A stretch of DNA of 10,001 nucleotides from a bacterium (GTDB lineage: Bacteria > Patescibacteriota > Minisyncoccia > Phycocordibacterales > UBA9973). Under the pieces are notes generated by a model that searched no databases, had not been told where the DNA came from, and was given only the letters and a program-made list of their open reading frames with translations. Positions 6,429 through 10,001 of the stretch are shown piece by piece (the first letter of the stretch is position 1; each line of letters starts with the position of its first letter). Where the stretch lies: assembly GCA_021813175.1 (NCBI GenBank), contig JAKALJ010000010.1, positions 9,876-19,876 on the forward strand, written 5' to 3'. Both the position numbers and the translations under genes were made by a program.

Positions 6429-7793
6429 ATGCCCAGAAAAATTTTTAGAATATCGATTACTCTCTCCGTCATTTTTATCTTCGGGTTCTTTTCTTTTAGC
6501 GCCGGCGGCGAGAGAGCTTTCGCTCAAACCCCGCCGCCGGCAATCGCTGTAACCAGTCCAGCAGATGGAGCCTCCTTCAAACCAGGAAGCAATATAGAGT
6601 TTATTGTCACTCTTTCAGGAGATTACAGTTCCTATGAAAGCGGGGGATATAAGATAAATTTTACAATGGCGGATAAAAGCGAATTTGACGCTCATCCCAA
6701 CACTGCTCCAAGGACGGTTTTCTGCACATCATACAGTAAGAGCGCGTTTCCCAATGTCTGTTTTTTGAATAATGCTCCGGCCGGCCAATATGCCATTAAT
6801 GCGGTAGTGCGTGACAATATTAATGATAATTACATCACAAACAGCAGTTTTATATACATTAATGTCTCCGCTAATGGAAACAATAGTATTTCTCTAAAGC
6901 CGACAGTTTCAATTTACGCCGATCCGAAAATAGTGGACTATAAAAAATCTTCTAACATTACCTGGAATTCCATTGGCGCTGTGGGTTGCCATGCGACGAA
7001 TCTGTATTCAGAGGGGTCGGAAAGCGATGTTGATGCTTTCTCTCCTCTTGGCGGAGTGGAAACCGGGCCATTGAAAAAAGATACAATAATTACCATATTC
7101 TGCAAGAATAAAACAGGAGTAGCGGGTGATCCGTCTTCTGTGACAGTAAAAGTAAATTCATTAGCGCCGGTGATTACAAAATTTTCCGCCAGTTCGCCTT
7201 CTTCTAAAACCTCAGGGAGCAGTATTAAGGTAACTTCCGGAAGTTCGGTTACTCTCTCTTGGGCTTCCACCGGTGCGCTTTATTGCCGGGGGGAAGGGGA
7301 CAAGGCCTGGACAGGCACCAAACAGGATACCTCCGGAAGCGAAACATTAAACGATATAACCGAAGACAAGTCTTATGCTTTAGTTTGCGTGAATCAGGCG
7401 GCTGATTTGAGCACTCAAGAAAGCCCGGCAAAATATATCACAGTCACTGTATCGGGGAGCGGGGGAGGAAACGACGGTAAGAAAAGCGGGACTTCCGGAC
7501 CCACTCGATTAGTGCCGTGCACGGATAAATGCGGATGGAATGATTTTATTACCCTGGTGAACAATGTAATAAATTTTATTCTGATTGATTTGGCCGTGCC
7601 CTTTGCCGCCATTATGTTCGCTTACGCGGGTGGATTGCTGATGTTCTCCGGCGGGGAAGTGAGCAAGCGTGAGCAAGCCAAGAAGATAATAATTAATGTA
7701 GCCATAGGTTTGGCAGTGATAGCCGGGGCATGGATTATCGTGCATACCGTCTTCTCCATCCTGGGCTACGACGCCTCTTGGATAGGATTCTGA
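6429..7793 (+). CDS. Secreted Ig-like multidomain protein with C-terminal T4SS-pilin-like two-helix module
   Basis: This 454-residue protein has a signal peptide (basic MPRK, hydrophobic 8-25) with a likely cut after AFA at 30-32. Three beta-rich, Ig-like regions follow. The first begins IAVTSPADGASFKPGSNIEF (39-58), the second spans about 157-243 with ITWNSIGAVGC (177-187), and the third spans about 247-342 with VTLSWASTGALYC (274-286). Each region holds two cysteines: 99/111, 187/225 and 286/320. A low-complexity Gly/Ser linker (342-358) leads to CTDKC (364-368) and then two helices (about 374-407 and 417-444) with a basic loop, SKREQAKK (412-419). That layout is the VirB2/TrbC-like pilin module seen in the downstream genes. 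It may be an adhesin-like or tip subunit displayed by the pilin unit. There is no Shine-Dalgarno, and the 5-nt gap after the previous stop suggests coupling. Confidence 0.78.
   Translation: MPRKIFRISITLSVIFIFGFFSFSAGGERAFAQTPPPAIAVTSPADGASFKPGSNIEFIVTLSGDYSSYESGGYKINFTMADKSEFDAHPNTAPRTVFCTSYSKSAFPNVCFLNNAPAGQYAINAVVRDNINDNYITNSSFIYINVSANGNNSISLKPTVSIYADPKIVDYKKSSNITWNSIGAVGCHATNLYSEGSESDVDAFSPLGGVETGPLKKDTIITIFCKNKTGVAGDPSSVTVKVNSLAPVITKFSASSPSSKTSGSSIKVTSGSSVTLSWASTGALYCRGEGDKAWTGTKQDTSGSETLNDITEDKSYALVCVNQAADLSTQESPAKYITVTVSGSGGGNDGKKSGTSGPTRLVPCTDKCGWNDFITLVNNVINFILIDLAVPFAAIMFAYAGGLLMFSGGEVSKREQAKKIIINVAIGLAVIAGAWIIVHTVFSILGYDASWIGF
7784..7787 (+). promoter_or_regulatory. Ribosome binding site AGGA before the 7795 start
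   Basis: AGGA lies 7 nt before the ATG at 7795, inside the last codons of the upstream gene. The inner Met at 7819 has no such site, which favours 7795 as the start. Confidence 0.45.
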
Positions 7794-7794
7794 A

Positions 7795-8193
7795 ATGTTG
7801 TACAATATAAAACAATTTATGCGGAAAAATTTTGGGATAATACTGATAATTGTCCTTATGCTAGTTTTGCCGACAGTTTCTTTTGCTGACTCTAGGGTTC
7901 CACCTCCTACTCCTACCCGGGATATGAAAATTCAAAACCCTCTCGGCGATAAGGGACCTAACACTATAAACGATTTTATTAGAACCATTCTTGAGGGCGC
8001 GTTTAAGATAGGCATACCCCTGATCGCCGTAGCAATCATATACTCCGGTTTCCTTTTTGTGTCCGCCCAGGGAAAAACTGAAAAATTGGAAACGGCCAAA
8101 AAATCGCTGACTTATACTTTAATCGGGGCAGCTATCCTTTTAGGCGCTTGGGCCCTGGCCCAGCTCATTACCAATACAGTGATTGCTTTATAA
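7795..8193 (+). CDS. Small T4SS-pilin-like membrane protein
   Basis: This 132-residue protein has a signal peptide (basic RKN, hydrophobic 14-26) and a likely cut after SFA (29-31), leaving a mature form of about 101 residues. A Pro/Thr-rich stretch (36-41) precedes two helices, about 69-91 and 105-127. They are joined by a short basic/acidic loop, AQGKTEKLETAKKS (91-104), which should face the cytoplasm. This is the topology of VirB2/TrbC-type pilins and of the Patescibacteria T4SS_pilin family; the assignment rests on architecture and motifs such as AIIYSGFLFV and GAWALAQLI. It has no cysteine, unlike most of the other modules here. It starts 1 nt after the stop of the Ig-like gene, so it is probably translationally coupled. 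The in-frame Met at 7819 would give a more standard signal peptide but lacks a ribosome binding site. Confidence 0.78.
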   Translation: MLYNIKQFMRKNFGIILIIVLMLVLPTVSFADSRVPPPTPTRDMKIQNPLGDKGPNTINDFIRTILEGAFKIGIPLIAVAIIYSGFLFVSAQGKTEKLETAKKSLTYTLIGAAILLGAWALAQLITNTVIAL

Positions 8194-8208
8194 ATTTAAT
8201 TTAAAATT

Positions 8209-9120
8209 ATGCCTGCCACCATATTTGATATTCTAAACATACTGGGAAATATCTTGGGCACTCTTTTGCCTTTTTTAATTAGCGCGGGAGTAGTGTTTTT
8301 TGTGTGGGGAGTGGTGGCTTATGTGATAGGCAGTGACGAAGAAGCCAAGACCAAAGGACGGGACAGAATGATTTACGGCATTATCGGGCTGGTGGTGATT
8401 GTGGGAATATGGGGGCTGGTCAATATTGTACTCAACACATTTGGACTGGATAATAATATTCCCCAAAATATTGTGCCCAACACTTCCGGTCTGGTTGTTA
8501 ACGGCCCGTGCAATCAGACCACCCAAAATGTCGGAGATTTGCTTTGCCGGCTGGGCAATATAATAAACAGCATAATTCCGTTCTTGATTGCGGTGGGAGT
8601 GATAATTTTCGTCTGGGGAGTGGTGGCTTATGTAATTGGGAGCGACGAAGAGGCCAAGACCAAAGGGCGGGACAGAATGATTTACGGCATTATCGGATTG
8701 GCGGTAATTGCTTCCCTCTGGGGCTTGGTGAACGTGGTGATTTCCACATTTAATCTTGATAATAGCAGTGCCGCCGGGCAGTTCCTTCAACAAACCGCCA
8801 CCATTGGCTCGGGTTCAAAGGGGTGCGGCGGTCTACCAGCCACCGGAGCAACTCTGGCTGACCTGTTCGGCTTTGCTACCTGTCTCATTACCCGGTCCAT
8901 CATCCCGCTCATTCTGGCTCTGGCGGTGCTCCTGTTCGTCTGGGGAATAGTGCAGTACGTGATATCGGCCGGGAACGAAGAGCAAAAAGATCGCGGAAGG
9001 CAATATATGATCTGGGGGATTATCGCTCTAACCGTTATGATTTCAGTCTGGGGCATCGTGCGCATATTGGGAAATACCGTCAATATTGACTACGCCATTC
9101 CGCAGGTAAAGAGTCAGTGA
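8209..9120 (+). CDS. Triple fusion of T4SS-pilin-like two-helix modules (six-helix membrane protein)
   Basis: This 303-residue protein consists of three in-frame copies of the pilin-like unit at about residues 7-81, 111-184 and 220-294. Each copy has a hydrophobic helix ending in FVWGxVxYVI, a charged loop (SDEEAKTKGRDRM in copies 1 and 2, AGNEEQKDRGRQYM in copy 3) and a second helix with GIIxL and WGxV. Copies 1 and 2 share 31 identical residues in a row (31-61 and 134-164), so they are a recent duplication; copy 3 is older. Linkers before copies 2 and 3 each hold a Cys pair (101/113 and 206/225). There is no classical signal peptide, and copy 1's helix may act as the export signal. Six helices with loops on the cytoplasmic side would put the linkers outside. 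It may be a pre-linked trimer of pilin subunits or a membrane platform. No Shine-Dalgarno precedes the ATG. Confidence 0.8.
   Translation: MPATIFDILNILGNILGTLLPFLISAGVVFFVWGVVAYVIGSDEEAKTKGRDRMIYGIIGLVVIVGIWGLVNIVLNTFGLDNNIPQNIVPNTSGLVVNGPCNQTTQNVGDLLCRLGNIINSIIPFLIAVGVIIFVWGVVAYVIGSDEEAKTKGRDRMIYGIIGLAVIASLWGLVNVVISTFNLDNSSAAGQFLQQTATIGSGSKGCGGLPATGATLADLFGFATCLITRSIIPLILALAVLLFVWGIVQYVISAGNEEQKDRGRQYMIWGIIALTVMISVWGIVRILGNTVNIDYAIPQVKSQ
8305..8400 (+). repeat. Tandem intragenic duplication, copy 1
   Basis: These bases align without gaps to 8614-8709, with about ten differences in 96 by hand count. The longest identical run is 29 nt and encodes part of the charged loop and second helix. The two copies are 309 nt apart and in frame. 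Confidence 0.85.
8614..8709 (+). repeat. Tandem intragenic duplication, copy 2
   Basis: This is the partner of 8305-8400. Many of the differences are silent third-base changes and the core protein stretch is unchanged, which fits purifying selection or gene conversion after duplication. More distant copies of the same module begin at the TGG codons at 8941 and 9411. Confidence 0.85.
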
Positions 9121-9168
9121 AGCCAGTCCTTTCGTAATCCACAGCAAGCCCTTTTGCCTTATTTTGTG

Positions 9169-9177
9169 TGCTATAAT
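9169..9177 (+). promoter_or_regulatory. Consensus extended -10 promoter (TGCTATAAT)
   Basis: TGC at 9169-9171 directly precedes a perfect TATAAT at 9172-9177, an extended -10 element. No good -35 stands 16-18 nt upstream, which extended -10 promoters tolerate. Transcription would begin near 9184, about 32 nt before the ATG at 9216. It lies in a 95-nt gap, the largest between rightward genes here, so the last two pilin-like genes can probably be expressed separately from the upstream ones. Confidence 0.6.
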
Positions 9178-9195
9178 TGAAGCATTATCAGTAAT

Positions 9196-9210
9196 CCCGA
9201 TTATCGGGGA
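9196..9210 (+). promoter_or_regulatory. Small hairpin overlapping the ribosome binding site of the 9216 gene
   Basis: CCCGA (9196-9200) and TCGGG (9204-9208) pair around a 3-nt loop, with a possible extra T-G pair. The 3' arm contains most of the purine run GGGGA (9206-9210), the best ribosome binding site for the ATG at 9216. Folding would hide the site, so a modest translational control is possible. The stem is short. Confidence 0.35.
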
Positions 9211-9215
9211 TAATT

Positions 9216-9596
9216 ATGAAAAGCAAATTAGCAGTATTATCAGCCTTCTTTTTTGGCCTGGCGGCCGTTCCGTTCGCCGCTTCCGCCCAGATATCTTGCA
9301 ATGACCCGCGCATTTTTCCCGGCACTATTCAATCCATCATCTGCGTGGTAAGCAATATATTAGGAGTTTTGCTTCCGGTTTTGATCGCTCTTGGTGTGAT
9401 CTTCTTTGTGTGGGGAGTGGTGCAGTTCGTGATCGCTCAAGACGAGGAAGCCAAGACCCGCGGCCGGGACAAGATGATTTATGGCATCATCGGGTTGGCG
9501 GTGATAATCGCCCTGTGGGGATTGGTAAGAATCGTGACCAATACTTTCGGCCTGAACCAGGGCACAGTGGTTACTCCGCCCATTCTTCCTTACTAG
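9216..9596 (+). CDS. Small T4SS-pilin-like membrane protein with signal peptide
   Basis: The protein has 126 residues. The signal peptide MKSK plus hydrophobic 5-20 ends in AASA, with the likely cut after A24, leaving about 102 mature residues. Two cysteines, C28 and C43, precede helix 1 (about 48-72, with FVWGVVQFVI). The charged loop AQDEEAKTRGRDKM (74-87) and helix 2 (about 88-110, GIIGLAVIIALWGLVRIV) follow, and the tail is short and Pro-rich. It is nearly a single-unit version of copies 1 and 2 of the triple fusion at 8209, so it is the likely family prototype of a secreted, membrane-inserted pilin subunit. The start is supported by GGGGA about 5 nt upstream and by an extended -10 promoter at 9169-9177. 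It ends with TAG, 20 nt before the next gene. Confidence 0.82.
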   Translation: MKSKLAVLSAFFFGLAAVPFAASAQISCNDPRIFPGTIQSIICVVSNILGVLLPVLIALGVIFFVWGVVQFVIAQDEEAKTRGRDKMIYGIIGLAVIIALWGLVRIVTNTFGLNQGTVVTPPILPY

Positions 9597-9616
9597 AGAG
9601 ATAATAATATAAGATA

Positions 9617-9970
9617 ATGTTTGATCTGTTTTTCCCGAATGTGGCGTACGCCGACGCGGTGGGCGCTTTCATGTCCAAGGTGGACACCCTGATCATCAAT
9701 CCATTGATTGTGCTTCTTTTCGCTCTGGCTGCCGTATTTTTTGTTTACGGGGTATTCCAGTTTATCACTAACGCGGAGAATGAAGAAAAAAGAACCGAAG
9801 GGAAAAATCATATGCTCTGGGGAATCATCGGCCTGACCATTATGCTCGGGGTCTGGGCGATTCTTAATATAATTCTGAACACTTTTAATATTCGGGGAGT
9901 GAATCCAGAGCAGGGGACGGTGCATCTTGATAAATATAGTCCGCCGAGTCCGCTAACGGGACCAAAGTAG
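9617..9970 (+). CDS. Small T4SS-pilin-like membrane protein without a full signal peptide
   Basis: This 117-residue protein has two helices (about 26-50 and 67-90) separated by the charged loop TNAENEEKRTEGKNHM (51-66). The first ends FFVYGVFQFI and the second starts LWGIIGLTIM and ends WAILNIILNTF, which clearly aligns with the third copy of the triple fusion. The N-terminus MFDLFFPNVAYADAV ends in AYAD, like a signal peptidase site, but lacks a basic start and a long hydrophobic stretch. An in-frame TAA at 9605-9607 prevents a longer start. It has no cysteines, and its tail (93-117) is polar and Pro-rich. No strong Shine-Dalgarno is seen. It is probably co-transcribed with the gene at 9216. 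Confidence 0.75.
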   Translation: MFDLFFPNVAYADAVGAFMSKVDTLIINPLIVLLFALAAVFFVYGVFQFITNAENEEKRTEGKNHMLWGIIGLTIMLGVWAILNIILNTFNIRGVNPEQGTVHLDKYSPPSPLTGPK

Positions 9971-10001
9971 GGCCCAAAAGGCAGAAACATAAAGATATAG
10001 A

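Noticed and set aside
9144..9165. Possible terminator after the triple-fusion gene (GCAA...TTGC followed by T-rich sequence).
   Set aside because: The stem is only 4 bp with weak pairs and the T-run is interrupted.
9154..9177. TTGCCT at 9154-9159 as a -35 box for the TATAAT at 9172.
   Set aside because: The spacer is only 12 nt; the extended -10 element explains the promoter better.
1..10001. Recoded UGA, CRISPR arrays or insertion sequences.
   Set aside because: TGA ends several genes cleanly, no spaced direct repeats or transposase genes are seen, and the only repeats are the pilin modules.

Overview
The window looks like chromosomal DNA of a Candidate Phyla Radiation (Patescibacteria) bacterium, probably of a Parcubacteria-like lineage. 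This is an inference from three things: compact, closely spaced genes that often lack a clear Shine-Dalgarno sequence; a degenerate metallo-beta-lactamase-fold protein of a type I associate with these genomes; and a run of very small two-helix membrane proteins resembling the VirB2/TrbC-like 'type IV secretion system pilin' family common in Patescibacteria. TAA, TAG and TGA all end genes here and Trp is TGG, so the code is the standard bacterial one, not the UGA=Gly code of Gracilibacteria/Absconditabacteria.

Left part (1-1217): a ribosomal protein S1-type gene (rpsA) runs leftward off the edge. Its upstream region is shared with a rightward gene and holds a perfect 8-bp hairpin followed by a T-rich stretch in the rpsA direction, plus a plausible promoter that overlaps the start of the rightward gene. 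Middle part (1218-5146): rightward genes for a metal-site-degenerate metallo-beta-lactamase-fold protein, a 72-residue single-helix membrane protein, DNA gyrase subunit A (gyrA, complete), and a short class I SAM methyltransferase.

Right part (5143-9970): the methyltransferase overlaps by 4 nt (ATGA) the gene for a membrane-anchored solute-binding-protein-like protein. That gene is followed after 5 nt by a 454-residue secreted protein with Ig-like domains and a C-terminal pilin-like module, and then by four more pilin-like genes. Counting modules, five genes carry seven copies of the two-helix unit; one gene (8209-9120) is an in-frame fusion of three units, two of them recently duplicated. 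A consensus extended -10 promoter at 9169-9177 suggests the last two pilin-like genes can be transcribed independently.

Working model (inference): the right half encodes the structural subunits of a cell-surface or DNA-transfer apparatus. Small pilins would be the building blocks, the triple fusion a pre-assembled trimer or membrane platform, and the Ig-like chimera a surface-exposed or tip subunit. The solute-binding-like protein may be an accessory receptor. No secretion ATPase or other channel component is visible in the window, so the assignment to a working machine depends on what lies beyond the right edge.
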